From JAMXLO01 sp963791495 (GTDB taxonomy: Bacteria; Pseudomonadota; Alphaproteobacteria; Acetobacterales; Acetobacteraceae), in the NCBI GenBank assembly GCA_963791495.1, contig CAWBST010000015.1, positions 124,001-188,000 of the forward strand: 64,000 bases of DNA, in the 5' to 3' direction. Below are positions 34,046-42,276 of the stretch, one piece after another (position 1 is the stretch's first letter; each line of letters begins with the position of its first letter). Made by a program: the position numbers and the translations under genes. The notes below the pieces were generated by a model. The model did not search any database. It was not told the origin of the DNA and worked only from the letters and a program-made list of their open reading frames with translations.

Positions 34046-35122
34046 TCAGTCATCCGTCAGCGTGGGCCAGAGCGCGTCCCCACCTCGGGCGCAGACATAA
34101 GCGCCGACACGTGCTGCCCATTCGGTTTCGCCGCCGAACTCGTCGCGCCACGACCACAGCCGACGCGTGCTGAGTTGCAGCGAGTACTCCTTGGTGAAGC
34201 CGATCGCGCCGTGCACCTGGTGCGCGATCTCCGACGCCAGCGTCGCCGCTTCCCCGACGCGCGTCTTGGCAATCGCGATCAGGAACTCCTGCTTCGCCGG
34301 ATCGTCGAGTGTCAGCGCCTCCACGCCGGCATCGGCTGCGGCACCCGCGGCGGCAACCTGACCCGCCATCACTGCAAGCTGCTGCTGCACCGCCTGGAAT
34401 TTGCCAATTTGCCGTCCGAACTGCTTGCGTTCGCCGGCATAGGTGACTGCGGTGTCGAGTGCGCGCTCCATTGCCCCTGCCATAAGCACCGCGCGTGCCA
34501 ACGCCCCGCGCCGATACAACGCGGCGCGATCGATGCCTGGCATGGCCGGGGCAACCGCATCGCCCGCCACCCGCAGCCCGGCGAAGCTCAGCGTGTCGCG
34601 CGGCTCGCCTGCCATGTTGCGTCCTGCCGTCACCTCCGCGCCCGTGATGGAATCCAGCGCCACAGCCATCGCCCCATCCGGGCCGTCGGCGAGCAATACG
34701 ATCCGCGCGGCGCTCGTCGCCCACGGCAGCCTGCCGGCACGTCCGGACAACCGCCAGCCATTGCCGTCGCGCTCAAGCGTCAGCCTGTCGTCGCGGCGCA
34801 CCGGCCCGACCGTCATCGGCTTCTCGCTCACCTCCAACCCGGCTGCCGACGCAACCCATGCCGCCAGCATCGTCTCAGCGAGCGGAATCGGCGCGGCGAA
34901 GCGGCCGGCGACGCGAAGCACGGCGAAGAGATCCGACCACTCGGCATCGGCGCCGCCCGCCGCCTCCGGCAGCGCGGCGAGCGGCACGCCTGTCTCGCTC
35001 ACCGCCTGCCACAGCGCTTCCGGGAAGCTGCCGGTTTCCGCGCTGTCGGCCACCTGCTTCGTGCAATGGTCCTCGAACAGGCGGTTCATGCTCTCCAAGA
35101 GCATCCGGGTTTCATCGCGCAT
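34046..35122 (-). CDS. Acyl-CoA dehydrogenase family protein (small, divergent)
   Basis: A 358-aa flavoprotein of the acyl-CoA dehydrogenase superfamily. The C-terminal domain is recognisable by RKQFGRQIGKFQAVQQQLAVMA and HQVHGAIGFTKEYSLQ. The N-terminal half is divergent and lacks the usual MSEPDAGSD block. ATG 35122 has AAGGAGG 5 nt upstream; a GTG at 35137 overlaps the previous gene but contains that ribosome-binding site. Such partners often form heteromers with a full-length dehydrogenase, here the one just upstream, as in steroid side-chain degradation. Substrate unknown. Confidence 0.85.
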   Translation of the reverse strand: MRDETRMLLESMNRLFEDHCTKQVADSAETGSFPEALWQAVSETGVPLAALPEAAGGADAEWSDLFAVLRVAGRFAAPIPLAETMLAAWVASAAGLEVSEKPMTVGPVRRDDRLTLERDGNGWRLSGRAGRLPWATSAARIVLLADGPDGAMAVALDSITGAEVTAGRNMAGEPRDTLSFAGLRVAGDAVAPAMPGIDRAALYRRGALARAVLMAGAMERALDTAVTYAGERKQFGRQIGKFQAVQQQLAVMAGQVAAAGAAADAGVEALTLDDPAKQEFLIAIAKTRVGEAATLASEIAHQVHGAIGFTKEYSLQLSTRRLWSWRDEFGGETEWAARVGAYVCARGGDALWPTLTDD

Positions 35123-35133
35123 GCCCGCCTCCT

Positions 35134-36282
35134 TCACCGCAGCCCGAGGCCGCGTGCGATGATCCCGCGCAGGATCTCGCGTGTGCCGCCCTGGATGGAG
35201 AGCCGTGGCGCATTCATCGTGCCGCGTGCCAGCATGGCTACGTACGTATCCACAGCCTCCAGCTCGGGCTCCGCCGGGAACAGTTGCCGCGCCACCACCG
35301 GCAGATCCTGTTCATAGCGCGTGCCGAGATCCTTGGTGACCGCCGCCTCGTTCAACGGCTGCAGTCCCTCCTGCAACATGCCGGCGATCGACAGCGACAT
35401 CCGCCGCAGCGTGGCAAGCTGCGATACCAGCTTTCCCAGTGCCGCCGCAGTGGCGCGGTCAGGATTGGGGCCGGCAACCCGCACCATCTCGGTCAGCAGC
35501 TTGAACAGCACCAGGAAGCGATCGGGCCCACTGCGCTCGAACGCGAGTTCGCTCGACACCTGGCGCCAGCCGTTGCCGATCTCACCGAACAGTCGATTGT
35601 CGGGCACGAACAGGTCGGTGAGGAAGAGCTGGTTGAAGTGGTGCTCGCCAAGCAGGTTGATCACCGGCCTGATCTCGATGCCCGGCGAATTCTTCAGATC
35701 AACCAGGAACTGCGTGGCGCCCGCATGACGATCGACCTCGTCCTGACCGGCGTCGGCCATTTTGCAGAAAAGGATCATGTAGTCGGCGCGATGCGCATTC
35801 GACGTCCAAAGCTTGCTGCCGTTGATCCGGAAGCCGCCATCCACCTTCACCGCGCGTGTGCGCGTGCCCGCGAGGTCGGAACCCGAGTCCGGCTCGCTCA
35901 TGCCGATGCAGAACGAGAGATCGCCGCGGACGATGCGGGGCAGGAAGTAATTCTTCTGCTCGTCGGTACCGTAGCGCAGGATGTTCGGGCCACTCTGCCT
36001 GTCGGCGGTCCAGTGAAAGCCCACCGGCGCGCCAGCAGCCAGCATTTCCTCAATCACGACGTAGCGCTCGAAGGCCGTGCGCTCGTGTCCGCCATACTGC
36101 TTCGGCCATGTCATGCCGATCCAGCCGCGCTGTGCCATTTTGCGGCTGAACGTCTGGTCGTAATCGCGTCGATTGCCAAGAGAGGCACGGTTCTCGTCCA
36201 GAAACGCGCGCACTTCACGGCGGAGCGCTCTGGCCTCGGGAGGCAGTTCAACCGGATCGAAGCGGAATGCCTGCGGCATCAT
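35134..36282 (-). CDS. Acyl-CoA dehydrogenase
   Basis: A 382-aa enzyme with the substrate/FAD block GMSEPDSGSDLAGTRTRAVKVDGGFRINGSKLWTSNA and the C-terminal RLSIQGGTREILRGIIARGLGL. It would oxidise an acyl-CoA to the 2-enoyl-CoA with FAD and pass electrons to electron-transfer flavoprotein. It pairs with the small partner gene downstream, separated by 11 nt or overlapping, depending on the start. The upstream gap (36283-36341) is short and contains no evident element. Confidence 0.92.
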   Translation of the reverse strand: MMPQAFRFDPVELPPEARALRREVRAFLDENRASLGNRRDYDQTFSRKMAQRGWIGMTWPKQYGGHERTAFERYVVIEEMLAAGAPVGFHWTADRQSGPNILRYGTDEQKNYFLPRIVRGDLSFCIGMSEPDSGSDLAGTRTRAVKVDGGFRINGSKLWTSNAHRADYMILFCKMADAGQDEVDRHAGATQFLVDLKNSPGIEIRPVINLLGEHHFNQLFLTDLFVPDNRLFGEIGNGWRQVSSELAFERSGPDRFLVLFKLLTEMVRVAGPNPDRATAAALGKLVSQLATLRRMSLSIAGMLQEGLQPLNEAAVTKDLGTRYEQDLPVVARQLFPAEPELEAVDTYVAMLARGTMNAPRLSIQGGTREILRGIIARGLGLR

Positions 36283-36341
36283 TGGCGCAGCCCTCTTTGC
36301 GTGGGCGGCGAGGATACCTCTGGCTCAGACGGCAGGCGAGG

Positions 36342-38453
36342 TCAGTGCGCCTCGCGACCCTGCAACTGCGCGGCTGTGTTGTCCGGAACGCCGGCGAGCC
36401 GTAGGCCTTCAGCAAAATGATCGCGATCGCTCTTGCGCTCGAATGGTGCGGTGGCCACGAAGCGCTCCACAGTGAAGTCCGGTTCGATCGTAGCGAGTCG
36501 TCGCAGCACGACCGCCGCCTCCTGTGATCGTCCAAGATGGCCCAGCGCCGCCAAGTATGGCTTGAACCCGGCGGAGAGTGACGGGTTCATCTGAGTCACA
36601 GCGCGACCGGTCGCCACAGCGGACTCATAATCGCGTTTCAGCAGGTGGATCACGGTAAAGAAGCCGTCGAAGATGAAGGCATGTGGATCGAGCGGAGAAA
36701 GCTGCTTGTATCGGTTGTTCCGCCGTTCCGCCTCGTCTGGGTCACCCATATACGCGTAGGCAATGGCCGATAGCGCCCAGGCCATCGCGAGATTCGGATT
36801 GAGCGACAGTGCCCGCTCATGCAGCGCCATTGCCTCGCGCAGGCGCCTGTGCAGGAACGCGCGAACATGGCCGGCGATGGTGAGACCGCGCGCGTCAAAC
36901 GGGTCGAGCACGATGGCACGTTCCGCCAGATCGCCCGCCTGTTCCATCATCGTATCTGGATTGTCCGCCCAGCCCTGACCGACCAGGAAGATATGCCAGT
37001 AGGCGTACCAAGCGTGGGCAGCCGCGTAATCAGGTTCCAGCTCGATCGCATGGGCAAGGTATTGTCCCGCCATCATGTAGGGACCGCGTTCCATCCGGAA
37101 TATCAGCGGGATCGCACGCAGCATGAGGTCATGGGCATTGGCATCGACCGGCGTGCGGCTGGAACTGCGCCTGGCCTCGATCAGCAGGATCTGCGGATCG
37201 ATTTGCGCCACAACTTCGGCGGCGATCTCATCCTGCAGCGAGAGCAGGTCATTGGCCTGGCGGTCGAAAGAATTGGCCCACACCACCTGGTTCCCGGCCC
37301 GCAGATCCAGCAGTTGCACCGTGATGCGCAGCCGGTTGCGTTCCCGCTTGATCGAGCCGTTCACCAGGAAGTCGAGGCCGAAGGCACGCCGGATCGCCGT
37401 CTCGTCCCGCGTCTCGGCGGCGAAGCGGACCAGCGAATTGGAGGCGACGACGAAAATCCAGCGGAACCGGGCGAGCGCCGTGGTGATCTCCTCGGCCAGG
37501 CCCGCGGCGAGATGCGCATGCTCTTCGCCAGTGCCGACAAGCTGCAACGGCATGACGCCGACATGCGCACCGCCCCGGGTGGAACGGCTCTCCTGCGTCC
37601 GCTGCTGCAGGACCGGTGGCGGTTCGGTGGGTTCGGCGGCGGCGGGCTCCGCGGGCGGCGGCGGAGGCCGCAACGGCATGCGGCTACCCGCGGGGCCACG
37701 TATTTCAGCCAACAGCTTCTGCGTTTCAGTCGAAGGCGATGCGTCCAGCAGATCGGCCAGCACGGCGCGGCAACGGTCGTAGGCCTGGATCGCCATGCCG
37801 CGCTCGCCGCGCGTCGCGTGCGCCCGCATCAGAGCCCGCCAGGCACCCTCGTGTGCGCGGTCGATCTGCAATAGGCGCTGCGCGGCGGGGATCGCTGCCT
37901 CCGGGTCCACCTGTTCGCGCAGCAGGGCTTCGGCAACCGTGCGGGCACGGTCCCTTAGTCGCTCGCGCTCGGTCGTCAGCCAAGCGTCGAAGGTGGGATC
38001 GATGCCGTCCAGGTCCTCCAACAGGTCGCCTTCCAGCAGCGAGAGAGACGCCGGCTGGTCGGTGGTCGCCCGCATCACTTCATCTACGTCCACCCAGACC
38101 ACGCCAGGGCGGAGCGAGAGATGATCCCGGGTCACCGACAGGATCTCGGTTCCTGCCGGTGTCAATGATTCCAGAAGGCGATGGATTTCCTGCCGTAGCG
38201 ATGCCCGGGCCTGCTCCTCGGGTCTGCGGCTCCACAGCAATTCGGCAAGACGTCCCCGCAGAGCGGGGCGCGGCGATGACAGGGCAATCACGGCGAGCAG
38301 GGCACGGGTTTTCCGCCCAGCCGGCAACACGTTCTCGCTGGTCAGCGTCCAGGCTTCCATCTGGCCGATAAGCCGCAACCGGACCACAACCTGCACCGGC
38401 GTGCTCGGCACCGCTATTTGGGTCGTGGATCGATGTGAAGTTCCAGCCGCCAT
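36342..38453 (-). CDS. SARP/BTAD-type regulator with TolB-like and TPR domains
   Basis: A 703-aa regulatory protein. Residues about 25-105 form an OmpR-type winged helix (LRLIGQMEAWTLTSENV, KTRALLAVIALS, LWSRRPEEQARASLRQEIHRL). Residues about 120-265 are a bacterial transcriptional activation domain of helical repeats (AHEGAWRALMRAHATRGERGMAIQAYDRCRAVLADLL). After a Pro-rich linker comes a TolB/FlgO-like domain (LAAGLAEEITTALARFRWIFVV to LLSLQDEIAAEVVAQIDP), then TPR units. The start ATG 38453 is tentative; no good ribosome-binding site is seen. The C-terminal half resembles that of the cyclase at 47469-49310. It is not in a secondary-metabolite cluster. Confidence 0.85.
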   Translation of the reverse strand: MAAGTSHRSTTQIAVPSTPVQVVVRLRLIGQMEAWTLTSENVLPAGRKTRALLAVIALSSPRPALRGRLAELLWSRRPEEQARASLRQEIHRLLESLTPAGTEILSVTRDHLSLRPGVVWVDVDEVMRATTDQPASLSLLEGDLLEDLDGIDPTFDAWLTTERERLRDRARTVAEALLREQVDPEAAIPAAQRLLQIDRAHEGAWRALMRAHATRGERGMAIQAYDRCRAVLADLLDASPSTETQKLLAEIRGPAGSRMPLRPPPPPAEPAAAEPTEPPPVLQQRTQESRSTRGGAHVGVMPLQLVGTGEEHAHLAAGLAEEITTALARFRWIFVVASNSLVRFAAETRDETAIRRAFGLDFLVNGSIKRERNRLRITVQLLDLRAGNQVVWANSFDRQANDLLSLQDEIAAEVVAQIDPQILLIEARRSSSRTPVDANAHDLMLRAIPLIFRMERGPYMMAGQYLAHAIELEPDYAAAHAWYAYWHIFLVGQGWADNPDTMMEQAGDLAERAIVLDPFDARGLTIAGHVRAFLHRRLREAMALHERALSLNPNLAMAWALSAIAYAYMGDPDEAERRNNRYKQLSPLDPHAFIFDGFFTVIHLLKRDYESAVATGRAVTQMNPSLSAGFKPYLAALGHLGRSQEAAVVLRRLATIEPDFTVERFVATAPFERKSDRDHFAEGLRLAGVPDNTAAQLQGREAH

Positions 38454-38520
38454 CACGTCATTTGCGCGATGCACGATTCCCCGGGCGGGCTTCGGCACAC
38501 AGGTGTCCGGGACCCGTCCT

Positions 38521-39900
38521 TCAAATCGCGCTCTCCCCGAAAATTCTGCTGACGTCACCCTGCCACGCCTGACGATAGCGCGCCAGCCAATGTTCAGCCT
38601 GAGTTGGTTCACCCGCCACAATTGCCTCTACTGGAGCGAGATAAACCAATTCGTCCAGCCCGGCAACGTTGCGATGACCCCGAGCACGCAATCCATCACG
38701 CGAAATAACGACGATTTCACGCGCCAAGTCCCGCAGGCTGCCGCCCCGCCAGGATGCGGCCAGCCCCTCGCGCGGCACCGCCTCGCGCAGAACCACTGCG
38801 TCCTCCCAGGTCGCGTCACGCAGCAGCGCCAGAGCGGCGGTGAGTGCCGCCTCGTCGTAGAGCAGACCAACCCAGAACGCTGACTGCGCCACCATCACGT
38901 CGGCGCGGCCCGCGTCGGCGCCGCGCATCTCCAGGAAGCGCTTGATCCTTACGTCGGTGAAAACTGTGGTGACGTGGTCGGCGAAGTCTCCGATCGTGGC
39001 GACAGTCCCCGCGACGTTGTGCAGCCGGCCGTTCATGAAATCTCGGAACGACGCGCCGGCCACGTCGATGTATGCGCCATTACGATAAACGAAGTACATC
39101 GGCACGTGATCGACCAGCCACTCGACGTAGCGCTCGAAGCCGAAGCTGGGTTCGAACATCGCTCGCGGTATGCCGGATCGCTGGTTGTCGGTGTCGGTCC
39201 AGACATGGGCTCGATACGATAGGAAGCCGTTCGGGCGACCCTCGGAGAACGGCGAGTTGGCAAACAGCGCGGTGGCCAATGGCTGCAGCAGCAGCGACGC
39301 ACGCAGCTTGCGCAGCATGTCCTGTTCGGATGCGTAGTCGAGATTGACCTGCACGGTACAGGTTCGGGTCATCATGTCGAGGCCGAGAGTCCCGACCTTC
39401 GGCATATAGCGCCGCATGATGGCGTAGCGGCTCTTCGGCATCCATGGCATCTGCTCGCGTGTACCGGTGGGATGAAAGCCGAGAGGCGCGAAGCCGATCT
39501 GCAGATCGCGCGAGACGCTGCGCACCTGGTCATAGTGTGCCTCGAGTTCGGCCATCGTCTGGTGTAGCGTCTCGACAGGCGCGCCCGACAGTTCGAGCTG
39601 CCCGGCGGGTTCCAGCGAAATCGCGGCGTCGCCCTGCTTCACGCCGATGATGTTGCCTGTGTCGGTGATCGGGGTGCCGTCGAAGGGGAGCAGGCCCTCG
39701 AGAAGGTCGCGGATCGAGCCGGGCTGGCCGTCCGTCGGCTCGTAGGGCGGGGTGGCGAGATCGCCGAGGCGGAACCCGAATTTCTCGTGCTCGGTGCCCA
39801 TGCGGAAGCGCTCCGCCGGCTTGCAACCAACCGCGATATAATCGGCCAATTGCTTCAGCGAAGTGATCGGCGTCGAGTTGGCGTCTCCAGGATTGGACAT
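38521..39900 (-). CDS. gshA: Glutamate-cysteine ligase, plant/alphaproteobacterial type
   Basis: First enzyme of glutathione synthesis, joining L-glutamate and L-cysteine with ATP. The 459-aa length, the start region PITSLKQLADYIAVGCKPAERFRMGTEHEKFGF and the block MPKSRYAIMRRYMPKVGTLGLDMMTRTCTVQVNLDY identify the GCS2 class found in plants and alphaproteobacteria. It is cytoplasmic. RsmE lies 36 nt upstream on the same strand, so they may be co-transcribed. Confidence 0.95.
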   Translation of the reverse strand: MSNPGDANSTPITSLKQLADYIAVGCKPAERFRMGTEHEKFGFRLGDLATPPYEPTDGQPGSIRDLLEGLLPFDGTPITDTGNIIGVKQGDAAISLEPAGQLELSGAPVETLHQTMAELEAHYDQVRSVSRDLQIGFAPLGFHPTGTREQMPWMPKSRYAIMRRYMPKVGTLGLDMMTRTCTVQVNLDYASEQDMLRKLRASLLLQPLATALFANSPFSEGRPNGFLSYRAHVWTDTDNQRSGIPRAMFEPSFGFERYVEWLVDHVPMYFVYRNGAYIDVAGASFRDFMNGRLHNVAGTVATIGDFADHVTTVFTDVRIKRFLEMRGADAGRADVMVAQSAFWVGLLYDEAALTAALALLRDATWEDAVVLREAVPREGLAASWRGGSLRDLAREIVVISRDGLRARGHRNVAGLDELVYLAPVEAIVAGEPTQAEHWLARYRQAWQGDVSRIFGESAI

Positions 39901-39936
39901 GCGGCTCCGAGGCGTGACGGGTTGCGTTTCATGGTA

Positions 39937-40644
39937 CTAGCGGCAGTCCACCCCCTGCAACATGGCCAGTCCTGCGATACAGGCCGTGTCGGCACGGAGG
40001 ATGCGTGGGCCGAGCGATACGGCTGCTACAAAGGGATGCGTCCGCAGCGCTTCAAGCTCCGCCGGCGTGAAGCCACCCTCGGGGCCGACGAGCAGCCCGC
40101 GCGGCCCGTGCGCCGGCATGATACGCAGCGCGCTACTGCGCTCTACGGCGGCAAACAGGCGGCGGTTAGACGGCCAGTCGGACAGCAGGGCTGCGAGCGG
40201 CCGCGCTTGGTGCAGCTGCGGCACGGTCAGGCGTTCGGACTGCTCGGCCGCCTCGATTGCGATCGCGGTGAGTCGATCCGCATTGATCCGGTGCGTGTTG
40301 CAGCGCTCGGTGATGACAGGATGGATGGCGGCAACGCCGAGTTCGGTCGCCTTCTGGACGACAAGATCGGTGGCGTCGCGCTTCAGCAGCGCGAATGCCA
40401 GCCACAGATCGGGACCCTGGATCTGGGATCGGGTCGGGCGCCCGATCCGAAGGCTGGCGCGGTCGCGACGGACGGTCTCGATGCGCGCGGCGAATTCGCC
40501 GTCGCGGCCGTTGAACAGCAGCAGCGTGTCGCCAGGCCCACGCCGCATGACGTTCGCAAGGTAGTGCGCCTGCGCCGCCGTCGTGGCGACGGTGTCGCCC
40601 TCGGCCAGCGCTGTTGGGACGTGGAGACGGATTGACCCGGTCAT
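39937..40644 (-). CDS. rsmE: 16S rRNA m3U1498 methyltransferase RsmE
   Basis: SPOUT-class methyltransferase, 235 aa, that methylates U1498 of 16S rRNA. The motifs KATELGVAAIHPVITERCN, AAEQSERLTVPQLHQ, LLVGPEGGFTPAELE and SLGPRILRADTACIAGLAML are the family hallmarks that form the trefoil knot and SAM site. The start ATG at 40644 (MTGSIRLHV) was set by the family N-terminus. The start lies within bases also used by the divergent ubiA region, so the two genes share a very small promoter space. Confidence 0.95.
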   Translation of the reverse strand: MTGSIRLHVPTALAEGDTVATTAAQAHYLANVMRRGPGDTLLLFNGRDGEFAARIETVRRDRASLRIGRPTRSQIQGPDLWLAFALLKRDATDLVVQKATELGVAAIHPVITERCNTHRINADRLTAIAIEAAEQSERLTVPQLHQARPLAALLSDWPSNRRLFAAVERSSALRIMPAHGPRGLLVGPEGGFTPAELEALRTHPFVAAVSLGPRILRADTACIAGLAMLQGVDCR

Positions 40645-40669
40645 GGCAGCGCGCAGAGTAGCAGCGATG

Positions 40670-41566
40670 CAGGCCCACACCGACATCGTTGCGACCGGCT
40701 GGGTGGCGCGGCTGCCGCGACCGTGGTTGCCGTATCTGCTGCTGGCGCGGGTCGATCGCCCGGTCGGGGTGTGGCTGTTGTTCCTGCCCGGGCTGTGGGG
40801 GATCCTGTTGTCAGGCCCGCCGCCGCGCGAGGCGCTGCGGCTGATCGTGCTGTTCGCGATTGGGGCGCTGGTGATGCGCTCTGCCGGCTGCGTGGTGAAC
40901 GACCTGTGGGATCGTGACATCGACCGCATGGTGGCGCGCACCGCAGGCCGGCCGCTCGCCTCGGGCACGCTGCGGCCGTGGCAGGCGCTGGTGTTCCTTG
41001 CGGTGCTGCTGGTGGTGGGGCTGGCGATCCTGCTGCAACTGAATGCGCTGGCCCAGGCACTGGGCGTGGCTTCGTTGCTGTTGGTGGCGCTGTATCCGCT
41101 GGCCAAGCGGGTGACCTGGTGGCCGCAGCTCATGATGGGCTTAACCTTCGGCTTCGGTGCACCGCTGGGCTACGCCGCTGGCGCGGGCCGGATGGATGCG
41201 GCATGGGCGGTGCTGTACGGCGCGGCGATTCTGTGGGATCTGGGCTTCGATACGATCTACGCACACCAGGACCGCGAGGACGACGCGCTGGTCGGGGTGA
41301 AATCCACGGCGCGGCTGTTTGGTGAGCGGACGGCATCGTTCCTTGCGGTCTGCTACAGCGGAATGGTCCTGTTGCTGGCGCTGGCTGGCTGGCTGGCCGG
41401 GCTCGACGGCTGGTTCTATCTGGCGTTGCTTGTGCCGGCGTTGCTGCTGGCGCGGCAGGTGGCGGTGCTCGACATCGGGGATCCGGCGTTGTGTCTGCGG
41501 CTGTTCAGGGCCAACCGCGAGGTGGGATTGACCGTGGGGGCGGCTGTGCTGGTCGGGTGGGCGTAG
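40670..41566 (+). CDS. ubiA: 4-hydroxybenzoate polyprenyltransferase
   Basis: Integral membrane prenyltransferase of ubiquinone synthesis, 298 aa from ATG 40670 (MQAHTDIVATGWVARLP). An in-frame ATG at 40643 would add nine residues and overlap the rsmE start. Asp-rich motif 1 is NDLWDRDIDRMVARTAGRPLASG and motif 2 is DTIYAHQDREDDALVGVKSTA; both bind the Mg-prenyl diphosphate. Eight or nine hydrophobic helices are evident. Quinone supply links functionally to the respiratory genes at the left of the window. Confidence 0.94.
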   Translation, partial: QAHTDIVATGWVARLPRPWLPYLLLARVDRPVGVWLLFLPGLWGILLSGPPPREALRLIVLFAIGALVMRSAGCVVNDLWDRDIDRMVARTAGRPLASGTLRPWQALVFLAVLLVVGLAILLQLNALAQALGVASLLLVALYPLAKRVTWWPQLMMGLTFGFGAPLGYAAGAGRMDAAWAVLYGAAILWDLGFDTIYAHQDREDDALVGVKSTARLFGERTASFLAVCYSGMVLLLALAGWLAGLDGWFYLALLVPALLLARQVAVLDIGDPALCLRLFRANREVGLTVGAAVLVGWA

Positions 41567-41628
41567 CAAGTCTAAGCCCAAGCGGTATGCCTCGACAGGC
41601 GTGATAGGCTGGCGTCACTTAGGCCGAG

Positions 41629-42276
41629 GTGACATTGCGCCACGATGCGGGCTTCGTGCGGGATCAGACCAAGCCCGGCTATGCGCCGCTGGTTCCGGAG
41701 ATAGCCTTGCACCTCGCCAGCGAGATCACGCCGATCTGGCAGGCCACCGAGGCTTGGCTCGCCGAACACAACGTTGACCCGCCATTCTGGGCTTTTGCCT
41801 GGCCCGGCGGACAGGCGCTGGCACGCCACATCCTGGACCACCGATCGTCCGTCGCGGGCCGGCGCGTGCTGGACTTTGCCGCGGGTGGCGGCATCACCGC
41901 CATAGCGTGCGCTCTGGCGGGCGCGGCTCTTGTCGAGGCGGCGGAGATAGACCCCATGGCACGCGCCGCGATCGCGCTGAACGCCGCGGCGAACGGTGTC
42001 TCCGTCTCGTTGCCCGATACCGACATCGTCGGCGCCGTCTGCCGCTGGGACCTCATCCTGTGTGGCGACGTATGCTACGAGGCGCCGATGACGGCGCGTA
42101 TCCTGCCCTGGCTGCGCCGCATGGCGCGCCACGCCGAGGTCTGGCTCGCCGATCCTGGACGCGCCTATCTGCCGCGAGACGGCCTGACCGCCTTCGCCCT
42201 CTACAGCGTGCCGACCAGCCTGGAACTGGAGGATTGCACCGAGCGGCAGGTCACGCTCTACCGGCTCGGCTGCTGA
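41629..42276 (+). CDS. Class I methyltransferase, ETF-beta lysine methyltransferase-like
   Basis: A 215-aa protein starting with GTG 41629 after GGCCGAG. The start QTKPGYAPLVPEIALHLASEITPIWQATE and the block PPFWAFAWPGGQALARHILD are characteristic of the ETFBKMT/METTL20 group, which methylates lysines of electron-transfer flavoprotein beta. The SAM motif is VLDFAAGGGITAIACALAGA, followed by EIDPMARAAIALNAAANG. Its 3' end overlaps the convergent DUF2125 gene by 19 nt. Target protein inferred from family resemblance. Confidence 0.8.
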   Translation: MTLRHDAGFVRDQTKPGYAPLVPEIALHLASEITPIWQATEAWLAEHNVDPPFWAFAWPGGQALARHILDHRSSVAGRRVLDFAAGGGITAIACALAGAALVEAAEIDPMARAAIALNAAANGVSVSLPDTDIVGAVCRWDLILCGDVCYEAPMTARILPWLRRMARHAEVWLADPGRAYLPRDGLTAFALYSVPTSLELEDCTERQVTLYRLGC

